A stretch of 64,000 bases of DNA from Antedon mediterranea (taxonomy: Eukaryota; Echinodermata; Crinoidea; Comatulida; Antedonidae). Made by a program: the position numbers and the translations under genes. Shown here one piece after another: positions 11,861-24,415 of the stretch. The stretch lies in NCBI RefSeq assembly GCF_964355755.1, contig NC_092678.1, positions 9,274,922 through 9,338,921 on the forward strand, in the 5' to 3' direction. The notes under the pieces were generated by a model. The model was not told the DNA's origin. It saw only the letters and a list, made by a program, of their open reading frames with translations, and ran no database searches. Each line of letters starts with the position of its first letter. The first letter of the stretch is position 1.

Positions 11861-12699
11861 TTGTTCCTATGAGTTGACAAACATGGAGCCAGAACCAAAG
11901 AATACAAAGTGGCTACAAAATACATTATTTTCTTATTTTATCAAGTCAAGCTGTGAGTATTACACTTCATTGATTTAAGTAATATTAATAAATTAAAATA
12001 CATAGTCTTTTTATCAAGATGCCATTTATGAGCTTTTCATTCTTCATGTTCCTAAAAAATTAGGTACTTTGTTTTCAACTATTTAGTTCAAAACTATTGC
12101 GTTACAAATTCGGTAGAAAGACGGCACACACAGAAAAAATAGACCTAACCTACTTTGTTAATCATATTTTTTTAGTCCCTCATCAAATTCTTACTTAAAA
12201 TTTATACGAAAATTAGCGAGATTTATGTGCCCGTAAAGTGAATCAAATGACCTAAACTACTCCAAAAAGCCACAGCTTCAGGGGGATTTGCCATCTTCCC
12301 CCTGCATTTTCTAGATCCGCCTATGGTACCCATTGGCTGACTTACTTACCAATTTGATGGCGCAAACCTAGAGGTGTGATTATTTTTTAATTTAAATCTT
12401 TTTTTTATTTTACAGGTCTCGGAGAAATGTGTGCCAATCAAAATGACTATTGATTGTAAACATCTTTTAATTAGGCATATTTATTTGTTAACATTCATTT
12501 AAATGTAGGCCTAATATTTTTTTTATAGAGAACGTACGTTTGGGTTTTTTATTTATGTAAGAGTCATTACAAATTTTTTCCAGCAAAAAACATCCCTCTA
12601 TAGTTTTAATACTGTCTTAAAAATCATGCACCCTCTATAAAGTTTTCTATCGCTCGTCTAGTTATTTCTATCTTAGAAAGTTGTTTTTATTAGCAAAAT
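11861..12699 (+). other. Intronic sequence without recognised features
   Basis: AT-rich DNA between the TIR element and the piggyBac remnant. Neither strand shows a coding pattern. It may contain the unrecognised left end of the piggyBac copy. Confidence 0.5.
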
Positions 12700-14500
12700 G
12701 GCGCAATAAGACTATGTGATGTCATTGAAGTTAAGAATCAGATATTTGGCTGATTCGGAGGATGACTTTGATGTCAATAATTCAATTCAATCGTTTCGTC
12801 AATCAGTGTCAGTCAGTTCCGATAGTGATTGTTCTTTGGATGTGGATGAACCTGTAAGCCAGGTTCATAGGATGAAACTATAGATATGTTTGTGGACAGT
12901 GATGGTGAAGCAGGCATTGACAGTGACGATGAAGCAGTGAGTTCTGATTGTATATCAGTTGAGAGTGAAGCCGTTCTTACTGATCAAAATAAAAGTGATT
13001 CGGATGATGAGCCAGTGCAAGTTGTGCACGGTCGTGGTAGACGTGTGGTGCATGTATTCGTGGTGACATACGTGTAAGAGGAGGTTAGAGCGGCTGGCCT
13101 CGTGCTAGAGGACAAAGGTCCAGTCCTGCAAGAGATCAGAACACAATTATAAATTGGGACATTGACCCAAATGATAGTTTTTAACCAAAGCAAATTCCAT
13201 TATCTGGTGGGGAACGACTCAAAGTTAGCATTGGTGATAATGCTTCAATTGAGGAGTTCTTTTTTTAGTACTTTACTGATGATATATTTTCACATTATTG
13301 TACAGGAGACTATTCAGATATGCTCAGCAGTTCATCAATGCAAACCGTGATCAACTGAAAATCGATCCGACGTTTTTCGGTTTACTTACTGATGGGTATT
13401 ATTCACAAGCCTAGCTAAAAAAATGTATTGGAACACTGATGATTTAGTAGAAAGACCTATATTTGGCCAAATAATGAACAGCGATAGGTTTTTCCTGATA
13501 ATGAAATTTCTACATTTTGCAAACAATGAAGACCCAGCACATGACCCCACGGATGTCAATAGGGACATGCTCTACAAAATTAGGCCTCTCATCAGAAAGG
13601 TTCGAGAACAAAGCAGCGTGTTTATTCGCATACACGTTTTGAAATCAAGTTTTATGAACTACAGTATGTACATCCGATGGCGTATGTCTAGGTTTTATTG
13701 TACATTCAGCTGAGAATATTTTCAAAGATAATCCAGTACTGTATTCCTATAAAACATGATGCACACATTGTATACATCTCCAGCTCTGGCTACTTGATCA
13801 TAGTACATACCTTTGTGGCACTGTCAACCCAAAGCGTTTACCCCAGTGATCTAGGAGTCGCAAACATGTTAGCGGTAAAGTTCTGGGTGCTGAAAAACAA
13901 ATCTAACAATAAACCAAAAGAAGTGTGCATGCTTAATACAGAAGGCAGGGCCGCTATGATCCCAACTACAAAAAGTGACAAAGACAAAAATCTTATTCAC
14001 AAGCCATCATGTATAATTGCGTATAATCACAACATGGAAGGAGTTGATATGGTGGACCAACAGCTGCACAGCGTGAGCATTGTAAGAAAAACATACAAGT
14101 GGTATAAGAAAATAGCTCTCAGAATGTTCATGCAGTGTGCTCTAGGTGCTCACAAACTCCGGGGAAGTTCAGGCCATCTACCAATGATGTTTTGGCTGAT
14201 TTCAAAGATCTTTTGATAGTATGTGTGTGTTTAAGCCCTAGATTGAACAAAGATGAAACACGTCATGAAATATTACAAAGTCTAACTGGGAAGCACTTCC
14301 CCGTGAAAAGACGGCAACACAAAAAACAAAAAAGACAAAGTGTGCTGGGCTCGTGGACATGGCACAAGTGCTGGAAGAGAGATCAAGACAGTGTGGATTT
14401 GCAAAGATTGTCGAAGTAACCCAGGTTTGCATGCTGATAAAGATTGTTTCAGGGCCTACCACACAAAATTGGACTATTCAAAAGAGGATGATGAGTAAAA
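12700..14500 (+). pseudogene. piggyBac-type transposase pseudogene
   Basis: The acidic N terminus (ADSEDDFD, DSDGEAGIDSDDEA) at 12750-13010 is followed by an Arg/Gly-rich stretch. The DDE_Tnp_1_7 core follows: YWNTDDLVERPIFGQIMNSD and FLIMKFLHFANNEDP (13423-13530), DMLYKIRPLIRKVREQ (to 13610), then FEIKFYEL. Next come CGTVNPKR, MLNTEGRAAM, YNHNMEGVDMVDQQL and YKWYKKIALRMF (14020-14130). The end is the cysteine-rich C-terminal domain, WICKDCRSNPGLHADKDC with FRAYH. Frameshifts and stops are frequent. The segment between VREQ and FEIKFYEL is much shorter than in intact transposases, so the first catalytic Asp region is lost. The TTAA-flanked ends were not identified. Confidence 0.85.
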
Positions 14501-14560
14501 GAAAACCAAAAAATCACAGTTTGTTTCACGGTGAACAATCGGTATTTATGTTTATATACG

Positions 14561-15868
14561 AGAAGTGTTGATAATAAATGATTTTGTTGAAAATAAAATG
14601 TTGTTCTTTTTGTATAAACAATAACAATTAATTCTAAATTTTCATATATTATTCATATATTTCTACTTACCTTCCTCCAGTAGGAAAACAACATTCCGTA
14701 AGCATTCCGTATAGAAAGCAGTTTTTATCTTTGATTTGGTCAAAACCAAAAGATTCAAAATGGCCACCATGGTGTCACATAATACGCAAATTACCAAAAT
14801 GTATGCGCCCCAATAGGGCAAGATCGTGTTCATCACAACACGCAAAATAAAATTCCGTAACAATAATAGTTAGTTTTTCAGTCTACAATAGTAATTTTTT
14901 GGAAAATTTAATGTGTTTATTTCTACGATTTTGCCCTAAAACTTTGATTTGTGCATAATTTTTATAAAACAATAAAAATAATTAAAATTTGTATTTGTTA
15001 TACGTATCTTCATCAGTATCCAGTTGGAAAAACGCATTCCATAATAATTTCTTATAGAAAAAACAAAGTTTTTATCATTGATTTGATAAAAAACAGGAAA
15101 TCCAAAAAACGTGTAACTGTAGACCAACCCTTTGCCCACCACAAAAATAATTTATCTCAAATAGTATTTTTTTTGCAATTTATTAAAAAATCATATGTTT
15201 TTCTTAAATCTATATTATGCACAGAGGTGGGACTAATGCTGCCCCTATTTTAAGCAAAAATCCTGCAAGAAGGCTATAGGATCGAATTACTCATAGATTT
15301 ACGTGTTTTTGCTGATCAGGATTCCTTTTTATAAAAAAAACCACGCATTTATAGGATGTATGTCAAATCACATTATCTCACATTATTGGATTAATATTAT
15401 CATCAATTAAACTATTAACATTATTTACTATAAATTAGTTATTTCAAACAATAGGCTGAGTAGTTTTCTGACTACTCTGCCTGCTTAAATGAGGTTTTTG
15501 CAGTTTGTTTTATGGTATAATAAAAGTCTTAATTGTTTTATATTGTGTGTATCGAGCGAAATTGATGCTGGAATTAAGAAAAAAATAGCATAAAGGGAAA
15601 ATAAATTATGAAAAATAAAAGCCAAATTACATTCATCTTTTTTATAAATTTTATTGCACAACAATTAATATAATATAATAATAATAAATTTTAAATGGGT
15701 AATTATCGTGTATAGAGAAACACCATATCCCAAATTGTCATTGTAATATATAGTCATATTGCTCATTTTCCTTTAAAACATGACTGCAGTCGAATTATTT
15801 TTATGCTTTACTACTAATTAATTATGATATTTGAAATTGTTACAGAATTTATTATTTTTTATTTTTAG
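14561..15868 (+). repeat. Intron with a diverged ~340-bp direct duplication
   Basis: 14668-14760 (TTACCTTCCTCCAGTAGGAAA.., ATTCCGTATAGAAAG, TTTTTATCTTTGATTTGGT) is repeated in diverged form at 15007-15100 (CATCAGTATCCAGTTGGAAA.., TTTCTTATAGAAAA, TTTTTATCATTGATTTGAT). The rest, up to the acceptor at 15868, is AT-rich without features I recognise. Confidence 0.5.
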
Positions 15869-15960
15869 GAAATGTAATTAACATACAAACAGGAAAATGG
15901 ATGGGTCAACAAAGTGGAGTGGGAGCTGGACTTGATTCGTTCTATGAATACTTGTTAAAA
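15869..15960 (+). CDS. EDEM1: EDEM1-like exon
   Basis: 92 nt between ATTTTTAG and GTATGC. The split Gly codon joins cleanly to the exon at 6490. It encodes [17 protein letters not shown] followed by [14 protein letters not shown]. The Asp in LDSFYEY is a catalytic-site position of the GH47 family. Confidence 0.93.
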
Positions 15961-17373
15961 GTATGCTCTTTTCTTCCTTATTAGTTATTTACTTTCATGA
16001 CTGTAAAGTCTAATTCTGTTGCACACACTGCATGGGATTGTGATGTAAGTTGCGCATCACTTAAAATTGTTTTTTAGTATACTTTTCAGACCATGCTAGT
16101 GTTAAAAAGATAGGACAGCATTTTTCAAAAGCCGGCGAGCAGTCTTAAAGAAACTCAAATTGCATTTTCTCGAGAACTACTTGTCCAAAAAACTTCGTTT
16201 TTGTACAAGAGGCAAGAGTTATAATTTGTGATTTGTAATTTTAGAACATAATTTGATTTAATGTGCACATTTTTTGATGCTAGTAGTTTACAAAACCTAT
16301 TTCTTTTCAAATTCACTCGTTTGATTTTCGCGTTGCTGTTCTATTGTTAGTCAACTGAAGCTATTGTTAATTGAAAGGCTTGTTACATAACCATTACACC
16401 AAACTCGCATACACATGCTTGTAGTGAAATTAGCATAAATCACAAACAGCATTAATACACACACAAATATATATATATTTTTTTACCGGAGAAATCTTAT
16501 GTAGGAGAATTTTACAGTAGGCGGAGGTATGCACTCTAGGAGTGGCTTTCTAGTTTAAACATTTTTTTTGGTAACTTCTCTATTGTGACAATAGACAAAC
16601 GATACAAAAATACTTGCATTAGCGACACTTTCTGTATATTTTGCCAACCACCCACAATGCGACAAAATAAACAATGGCTTTTTTGTTCCATACATCAGAT
16701 CTTGCACCCAGAATATATGGATGCAAAAAGCTCATTTGCTGTTACGTTCGATTCTAGACTAAACAGGATTCATAGCCTACAATTTGTCACGCAGCTTAGC
16801 AAACATCTTGGCTCAGTTGCTTAGTGTATCATCATTATAGAGGATTATAGTGAATATTAATATACTACACTATAATATGGTATATACTGTAGTACTGTAG
16901 TTTACATTATAGCGTCTGATTGTTTTTTTTCTACTGTATCAATACCACATATACATTGATATATTTAATTTCCTAGACAAATTGCTGTAAATAAATATAG
17001 ATAGAGCTAAAATAAGCATTGAATTTGCCTTCTCACCAAAAGTGTGTTTTTTCAGGGCTTCCTCTAGACTTACGTTCGCATTGAACTTTGAACGCAAAAC
17101 AAAATACCGAGTAAATGATCAAACAATCGACGGTTCCACACAGAGCATCCGCATCTAACATACATTATCGTCCTTTAAATAGTCCACGTGTGTGAGGAGG
17201 AGAAAAAAAGTGTGATCATTTTGCTCATTCATGGTAGCATGCTCCATGAGAGTGTTTTTTCGCGCCAATTAGCGGTGCCATTTATCATGAATGTTAATGT
17301 GCGAGAGTACCATTTCCGGCCATCAAAGAGGTGTCATTTAACAAAATTTGTCTCAGGCCCCACCAACTACTTC
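15961..17373 (+). other. Intronic sequence without recognised features
   Basis: AT-rich, with a short CA/TA microsatellite near 16455-16480. There is no coding signal on either strand beyond chance open frames such as 16585-16824. Confidence 0.5.
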
Positions 17374-17988
17374 GGCTGTGTTTATACAACACCCTAAATT
17401 TGAACACGTCTTTAATTTTTAGCGTGTTGCACGGGCCGAGGTCAATCCCAAAAAAACCTTGCAGTTATACATGAAATCAAATACCGTGTTATACCGTAGT
17501 TCATAATCCTAAGTTGTACATATACTTGCATGCATTATGAATTAATATGAGTTTATATTAAGGATTTTAATAAAGGATGATTTCGTTTAAAATTTAGTTT
17601 ATTCAATTATTGATTTTTTAAATCTGCTTTTGAAATTAGAAAAAAAATGTTTTATAATTAGGATAAAACTATGCTACATTTTGCCAAATTATGCCAACAT
17701 TTGATTAGCGTTAATGTTAAGTGCTAAATCGGTTAAAATATGCAAAAAAAAGCACAATTATCTACTAGATTTGGTCAACATTTTCACAGCACATACTTTT
17801 ATTTAACGAGAGGTCAAAACAATACCCTGAGGACACTTCCAACACGCCAACAGCAACCGGGAATCCACAAAATGGCTTTTTTGCAATTAAAATCTCATTA
17901 CACGGAATCTCTTCGATGTTATACAACACACTTCTCGTAGGCGTGTTGAATATGCGTGTAATAGCGTGTTGTATAAACGCGCCCTTAG
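17374..17988. mobile_element. TIR element or MITE (GTGTTTATACAACAC ends)
   Basis: The left end GGCTGTGTTTATACAACACC near 17374 is mirrored by GTGTTGTATAAACGCGCCC ending near 17984. AACACG-type motifs recur inside both ends (17402, 17420, 17842, 17941, 17966). It is about 610 bp, with no transposase and no clear target duplication. It resembles short hAT or Harbinger-derived MITEs, but I cannot choose between them. Confidence 0.6.
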
Positions 17989-17994
17989 TGTCCA

Positions 17995-18620
17995 ATCTCT
18001 CCTCCACAAGTGTGTATTCCCTCAGGCATCTTAATAACACAAAGGGAAATTAAGTACACTAACAGAAATTCGATCCATTTTTTTCAATTTGTGCTGTAGA
18101 GGTTGGATATAGGTATTTTTTTTAAACAGATAATGAGCTAGCGTTTTCAGTCGCCATCTACAGTATTATGTACAATCAACATTATTATTGTAGTTTAACT
18201 ACCACCACCCCTCCCTGAATGACATGAGTAGTGTTGTATAGTTTCAATCAACTATTGGCTGTGACAGTTTCAAAAAGTATTAAATGGAGTTGGATAGCCG
18301 AGTGGTTTGGACACTTGACTGTCATACAGATAGACCCGGGTTCAATTCCCGACAACTCCCAGTCCACTCAGCTGTAAATGAGTACCTGGTTGAAAATACT
18401 AGGAAGAAAAAAGGCGACGTGGAAAGGAACTGGCCACCCTACCACATAATCCCGAGGCTTAGTACAATGAGCTCCTAACAGCTCATTCCCCTACGTTCAG
18501 AGAACACGGGACTCACAAAGTGGTATATTATTAAAACATGAAAACAATTAATATTTCGTTATTAAATGGATAAAAAATATATTTAAAATCCATAACTTTT
18601 TCCCCCCTTATTTGCTTATT
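17995..18620 (+). repeat. Dispersed repeat, copy 1 (interrupted by a SINE)
   Basis: Shares long blocks in the same order with 27385-28020: CCACAAGTGT..TATTCCCTCAGGC, AACAGAAATTCGATCCATTT, GATAATGAGCTAGCGTTTTC, then AACATGAAAACAATTAATAT and TTCGTTA. An inverted copy lies at 26000-26720. No coding capacity is seen. Confidence 0.7.
18284..18510 (+). mobile_element. tRNA-derived SINE
   Basis: The head resembles a tRNA. The 5' arm GGAGTTG pairs with CAACTCC at 18352-18358. A-box TAGCCGAGTGG (18295-18305) and B-box GGTTCAATTCC (18339-18349) are both good RNA polymerase III promoter matches. The anticodon stem does not fold properly, so this is not a working tRNA. A body (CACTCAGCTGTAAATGAGTA, then GGAAAGGAACTGGCCACC) follows, which recalls conserved SINE central domains. 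It sits inside the dispersed repeat at 17995-18620. Confidence 0.75.
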
Positions 18621-19129
18621 TTATTTAACTTATTTTGTACTACTAATTTGCATACTTCCGAGGTGTGTGACAAAGGTGTGATTTTGGGAATTACTGTTGG
18701 CAATTAGGAACCTATATCTTGGGTCATTTGAGGGCAAAACAAAGTTTTTACAGACATTTAATAGTCACATTGTGTATCTGTAGCATTGAGAAATGGCGTC
18801 AAAGGTCAAATGTTGTACTTCTGGTCTTTTTTTTTATAAAATGTTTCATTAGAGCAAATATAAATATATACATTCCATTCCCATGGACCCAACCCCCTAT
18901 TTCATTAATAATTGTTTATTTGTAACAGTTTATTTTGAAATCCTTTTACCTAGTAGTATACCTGTTTAGTGTATTTTATTGCCTTGTGAAAAACTTTGTT
19001 TGATTTGTATCAGTAGGCTATCTAATAAATATAGGAGAGCCTTATTGTGATTCTCTATTGCCTACTACACTCTCTTATGTCCTAGCTCCTAGACTAGCTA
19101 GGGCTGCTAGGCCAGAGAGCCAGCCTACG
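18621..19129 (+). other. Intronic sequence without recognised features
   Basis: AT-rich DNA with TAGG/CTAG-rich motifs near 19080-19125. No gene is seen. Confidence 0.5.
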
Positions 19130-19905
19130 TAATAATAATAATAACTTTATTTGAACAGACGCTTTTAGAACAGCGGCACACGTTTTATGACGGTGCGTTC
19201 ATAAGTTTAAAGAAAAAGAAAAGGAAATGAATTATACAATAGTTAATTAACAAATTAAAGTATGAAAATAAACTTTAAGATCAACGAATACAGTAAACAA
19301 AAATAGAAATTTAAAAAGATTTACAGAGATGTACACCAGTCTTTCTCTGCAACATTAAATACAATATACAGTGAAAATTAATAAACAAAATTATAAAGCA
19401 ACAATGCAAATTAGCTCTTTTTTAACTCTGATCTTTTTTTCCAGGCAACTTTAAGGAAATTCTTACAGTATTTGTCAAATGCTGTCAAGACAGCTTTACT
19501 AGGATCCAAGTTAATATCTCCCCCTAAAACTATAGTAGTTTTTTCATTAACATCAGCATTTATAAAATGTTCCCATGTTGCAGACTCATCCAAATTTTCA
19601 AGGTCATTATTTAGCTTCACTAATTGGATCTCCCTTATAGCATTAAAAGCTTGGCAATTAAATAAAAAATGCTGTACATTTTCTATTTCACCACTCTGAC
19701 ATATAGTGCAGTGGCCAGATATTTCTTTAGACCATTTACAGGTTCGTCCATCTAGAGGTAAAGTGTTGGATCTTAATTTAAATTTTAAGCTTGCACCTGT
19801 GAAATTGGTTTTATCAAGAAGATAACTCTCAAGGCTAGGACTTTCTTTTAGTTTGGAGTAATACATTTTCACTGATACGGATCGTATACAGCTTTTTTGC
19901 AAAGG
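19130..19905 (-). pseudogene. LINE 3' fragment with C-terminal zinc motif
   Basis: On the minus strand an open frame of 163 codons (19902-19411) includes WSKEISGHCTICQSGEIENV then QHFLFNCQAF, i.e. a C-x2-C..H..C motif of the type found after RT in many LINEs. Downstream on that strand, near 19150, is AATAAAGTTATTATTATTA, the expected 3' signal plus trinucleotide tail. The copy is 5'-truncated, so only the C-terminal region is present. The LINE clade is not determined. Confidence 0.75.
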
Positions 19906-20413
19906 GAGACACCAGTAGTACTACTACTACTAGCTCTAACTAGGCTTTTCTTGCCAGCTTGTTGAATTGTATGTTCTCTGCTTATATATTAATTATACTA
20001 TTTACTAGCTGTGTATATATAGTATAGTGAAATAATAAATACCTTATATTTTATGGTTTACTGATCATCCGTCTGTGTGTGGAGCTACCCACAGTGGCCC
20101 CACTGTGTTCTGAATAGCATCGCATCTATATAGGCTTTTAGTACCCTACCTACACTACAGATAAAGTAGTAGTTTCACTCACTCTGTGTGTTCAGGCTGT
20201 CAAAACATCCTAAGTTTTATTAATTAGTTTTTTGTACTCTTGAATACATCAAAATGTTGCTTGAATGCTTCTTTATACTTTTACCTGATCTGCTGTAGTG
20301 AAATTATAGACACATACAAAAAATTACTGTTTTTGAACTGGTTACTGATATCAAAGAGGGTTTAGTATCTTTCAAATATCTTAAGTAGTTTATCAACTTG
20401 TTTTTTATTTCAG
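19906..20413 (+). other. Intronic sequence without recognised features
   Basis: Starts with a (TAC)n-like run at 19915-19930 next to the truncated end of the minus-strand LINE. AT-rich up to the acceptor at 20413. Confidence 0.5.
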
Positions 20414-20496
20414 TCATTTATCATGTTTGGTGAAGAAAGAGACTTGCAGTTGTTCAATGAAGCATATGAAAACTTAAAGAAATTTAATAGAAGAGG
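20414..20496 (+). CDS. EDEM1: EDEM1-like exon
   Basis: 83 nt between TATTTCAG and GTAAGA. It encodes SFIMFGEERDLQLFNEAYEN and KKFNRRG, an alpha-helical pair of the (alpha/alpha)7 barrel. It ends in phase 2 and joins the exon at 21093 through a split Gly codon. Confidence 0.92.
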
Positions 20497-21092
20497 GTAA
20501 GATCAATAATGAAATATAATGTTGTTACATTATAGCTTTTAAGTTGTTATGATGATCATAGAATAAAAACCAAACTTTATTTTTTTATTGACACTTGGTA
20601 AAAAGTTTAACTCACTGTGTTTTATTTTGATGTCGTTTAAGTTGATCCTGTAATTTTACCATGCTCACTGTATAGTATACCAAAATTATATACTATGACA
20701 CAAATGTTCTATAGATTTAAAAAGTTATTGCCAAAAAACAGTATTTTGTGACAGGAACGAATAGGATTTTATTTGCAAAATGTTGTCATCCGCAAATTGT
20801 TTGCGATGGATTTCCCCAAGGTGGCGCATTTGAATAACCTCCAAACACCATTTTAAAATGAAAAAAAAATCCATTCCAAGTCCATTTTAATTCAGGTCAT
20901 TGGTGGTATAAACAACTTTCTAGGCTCATATTTCCTACACCTTACATTTGCATGTACAGTATAAAGTTAAAATTAAGTTATAATCTAGTGATAAATTAAT
21001 ATTGATGTTTAAAGTTTATTATTCATTGAAAAGAATGAAAAGGTTTTCTTAGTTTGCATGTTTACCCCAACTTCTTACCATTTATACAATAG
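20497..21092 (+). other. Intron, no further features seen
   Basis: A 596-bp intron with GTAAGA donor and ACAATAG acceptor. No repeat or coding pattern recognised. Confidence 0.5.
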
Positions 21093-21213
21093 GAGGCCTG
21101 AATGTAATTCAGGAGTAGGTGAAACCCCTATGTATGTTAATGTGAGAATGGAGGATGGTAAGACGATTAATTCATGGATTGACTCGTTACAGGCAGCATT
21201 CTCAGGAGTTCAG
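21093..21213 (+). CDS. EDEM1: EDEM1-like exon
   Basis: 121 nt between ACAATAG and GTATCT. It encodes RPECNSGVGETPMYVNV and TINSWIDSLQAAFSGVQ, matching the EDEM1 segment between the helix pairs. The reading frame is fixed by the split codon with the upstream exon. Confidence 0.92.
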
Positions 21214-22049
21214 GTATCTATAGTGTTTTTTATTGCATTTTAATTCTTGTTCTTCCTATTTTAAAGATGTATTGTCTCCCAAAAACATGAAAAGGAAGAT
21301 TACTAAATCAGATTTCGAATGAGCCATTTGCAGTTTTAAAAAGCTATTCACTTCTGCAGAAAAAAACTTTCACTTACATTGTGAATACCCCAGTAAAGAG
21401 ACGTGCGCCGCGTTATTTGTATCTAATGAACTATTTTCACTTATATCTGTTTACGTGAATACACCATGCCTAGAAAGAAGCTAGGCCTACCGTGGCAAGC
21501 ACCAGCTCGAAAATCAAATCACAGCCTGGAATTAGCCTAAGGCCAAGCAAAACAGTCGTGTAGTTTTTTTTTGACAAGATATTATAGGCAGAGTGTTATT
21601 TTGTTTTTTTTTTAAATGGGACTGCGGTGTAAATGACCAGGTGCATATCGATACTTCATACTCAATTTCTGCTCCCAAATAACTCTTTAAATTTGCTGTC
21701 ATTAAAAAAAAACCGTTAACATTACCCAAAATGCAATAATAAAAACTATGAGAGCACTTGAATTATAGTGTATCACTTGCATATCACTAAAACATCGAAA
21801 CAGTTATGTTCTAACTTGACCAGTAGATGCATGTATATCTGTAGTTGTGCACCTGACTTTAGTTTAATGAAAATAGCTCAACTACTAATTCTTAAATTGA
21901 ATATAAATTTAAAGCTAACAGCCTTTTTTAAAAATGAAACTTTACACATGTACTGTTAGACTTGCCCCAAGTCATGTATTCATTGTCTTTTTTTTTTATT
22001 TATTTGTTTTTATTTCGATTTTTCTCTGAAAATACAGACTTGTGAATCA
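21214..22049 (+). other. Intron 5' part with a possible MITE end
   Basis: TTTTAAAGATGTATTGTCTC at 21262 resembles the left end of the TIR element at 58881-59419 (TTAAAGATGTATTGTCCC). No matching right end was found nearby. The rest is AT-rich without recognised features. Confidence 0.35.
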
Positions 22050-23190
22050 CGTCTAGAAATTGATTTGCAGACCGCACAAACAAATATTTATAAAATTATA
22101 ATTTATATCATGGGTAAACTTTCTATGGAGTAAAAAATGGTTCCACACGAAGTTTCGCACATAAACGCATTTGAAAATTAAAAATGTGCAACATTTATTT
22201 ATAATGAATTTCACGTACTGTTTCAGGTCATTTTTTAAGCATTTCAATTGTTTGCGTTTTGTGCGCATACCTGTGCGTTGCTCGTACAAAGGGTAGAAAA
22301 ATGGTTTTTGCAATTGATTTTTGTTTTACATACATTGTAGTAGATTTCATTCATTTTAATGAACTTTAATTGCAAAATATGGTGCACATGTTAATATATA
22401 AGTTTGTGGTACACCACATATATTATTTCTGAAAAGAACTGTTGAGTTTCTTGATGTTTCGATTGATATCGTCCTTAAGTAATTTCTAACTAGATTTGAA
22501 CTCGTCTCTTTGACAAGTTTGGGTTGAATTAAATATGTTTACAGTGTGGAATTGTACCTATTTTGTGTCATAAAGCATAACAGTATTTACAGAATAATCA
22601 GTGTAGCAAAGATGAAACTACGAGACCCATTTTTTGATCCAATTTTTAACTTGATGACATCATCAAAATGTAATATAAAGATAGCAATTTTAAAAGATAA
22701 TTATCTAAATAATTACATTAATGAAAATTTTAAGAATTTTAGACACGAAAAGCGAGCCATTTTAAATGAGGTGAATTTTTACGAAAGAGATGAAAACCTG
22801 ACTTTTTTAATTCAACTGGAAATATAATGACGTCACAACAGCCGATTCTCAAAAGAAAACGTTTAATCATGAGTATCACTTTTCATTCTGAGGAGCTATA
22901 ACAATGGAATGATGAAAATAAGTGACCCAATTTATTCACACTTTTGAACATGATGACGTCATCACAATTTAATAAATGGTAAATCATGCAAAATATAATT
23001 GATTTACCTAGGCAATATAAAAAAATGGGGAGAAATGAAATACGGATAAGTGGAGATGCGCTCTATTAAATGTGATGATCGCTATGATGAAAGAGACAAA
23101 AATCCTATATTTTATATTTGAGTGGCCATACGATGACATCACAATGTCCGGTTAGCCATATTGATGCATAATCCGATTTTAACAACTCAT
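22050..23190 (-). repeat. Dispersed repeat with TGACGTCATCA subterminal motifs, inverted copy
   Basis: Its reverse complement aligns with 24600-25095 plus 25566-25700 and with 53300-54010. Shared blocks include AAATATAAAATATAGGATTT, ATGACGTCATCATGTT, GAATGAAAAGTGA..CATGATTAAAACGTTTTCT, and TGAATT(C/A)AAAAAGTC. Two ATGACGTCATC palindromes lie at about 22828 and 22957. The weak open frame 22546-22827 runs through it and is not evidence of a gene. Confidence 0.65.
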
Positions 23191-23989
23191 CTCTTCCAGA
23201 ATATGTAATAAAAATAAACTTTACCGTGTAGTTTAGAAACTATGACTGTTTAAAAAAGGCATAATTTTGACGAATTTTTTAACCTTTTTGTCAAAAAAGT
23301 GCACAAATTGTCCAATTCGACATGCTCGTATGACGTGATTTTAAGTCGAATTTGTTAAGTTGGTAAAATTACTAGAAAAGGCTGGAAAAAAATAAATCAT
23401 GTGAAAAAAGATGTTTTTAGCACTACGTGCGCACCGTATTCAAATCAAATTTTGCTCTTATCAATTCACATAGTGTGCACGGAATGTAAAAAAAATGTTT
23501 TTTACTTAAATTATATTTTTCAGTCTATCCTAGGGCCTGTTTCTGTGTTTCTGCTGCATACAAATAACCGGTTAAAATCGGTGTGAATAAATTAACTCAT
23601 CTTTCAATTCGGTGTTGGAACACTGTTTAGCCAGTTATCACTAAGCAATTTTTAGCTGCAACACGAAACAGTTATTTGATTGACAGTTGTTACCCTGAGT
23701 CATATACGTTCGAGTAACATGTGTGTTTTCCTCAAGGTTTTGACAGTAGAACAAACAAGTGAAAATTTTTTTGGACGAATGAAATCACAAGATATGTTAT
23801 TTAGTTGTGGAAGGAAAAGAAAGTACGGAGAAGGATGGTGGGCAATAGAAAAAATTGACAGATATTTAAGAGCATTGTTGCGAAAGTGAAAGAGGAATTT
23901 GGGGTGGAGTTTTGGTGAACTATCCAAGTAACAAATAAGCTAAAAAATTGGAGGCGTCAATACACGCTCGCGAAGGGTTGGTCCTACAC
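23191..23989 (+). other. Intronic sequence without recognised features
   Basis: AT-rich DNA between two repeat copies. No recognisable coding sequence. Confidence 0.45.
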
Positions 23990-24415
23990 TGTCACAAACT
24001 CCTCTTACATATGTTTCCGAGCGGTTGCAAATACTTCAAGAACTCGCTTGTGACATAAAAGTATACATACAAAATCTACAAAGTTGTAAAATAACTCAAA
24101 AAACAAGGCTTTAATTTCAATCAACTTCAACTTTCAACTTTCCAGTAAGCACTTTAAACAACAGCTTCACAATAACTTTTACAATCGAATATCCAACAAC
24201 CTTACAATAGTTTTACATCCCTATACGAGATGTTCCTATCCTTCTAGATCATTCTTTATACTTCTTCTATGGGATTACAGTTTCTATTAATAGCACTTCT
24301 GGAATGTTCCTGATGGTTCTTAATAAATATACATGGTTTCTTAAATCAAAACATCTAATTCTAGAATGTTCATGTAGACACTATGATACTGTGTTAGGAA
24401 TGGTAATTTATTACA
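23990..24415 (-). repeat. LTR-like unit, minus orientation
   Basis: Read on the minus strand it starts TGTAATAAATTACC and ends ..TGTGACA (TG...CA form). It matches the + strand unit at 25100-25565 along its length (CATGAACATTCTAGAAT, AAGAAACCATGTAT, CCGCTCGGAAACATA). No clear 5-bp target duplication is visible. A solo LTR or a short terminal-repeat element are both possible. Confidence 0.5.

Noticed and set aside
18284-18358. tRNA gene
   Set aside because: Acceptor arm and pol III boxes fit, but the anticodon stem does not pair and a SINE body follows.
22546-22827. 93-codon ORF as an EDEM1 alternative exon
   Set aside because: It lies in a dispersed repeat, has no homology to GH47 proteins and no splice context.
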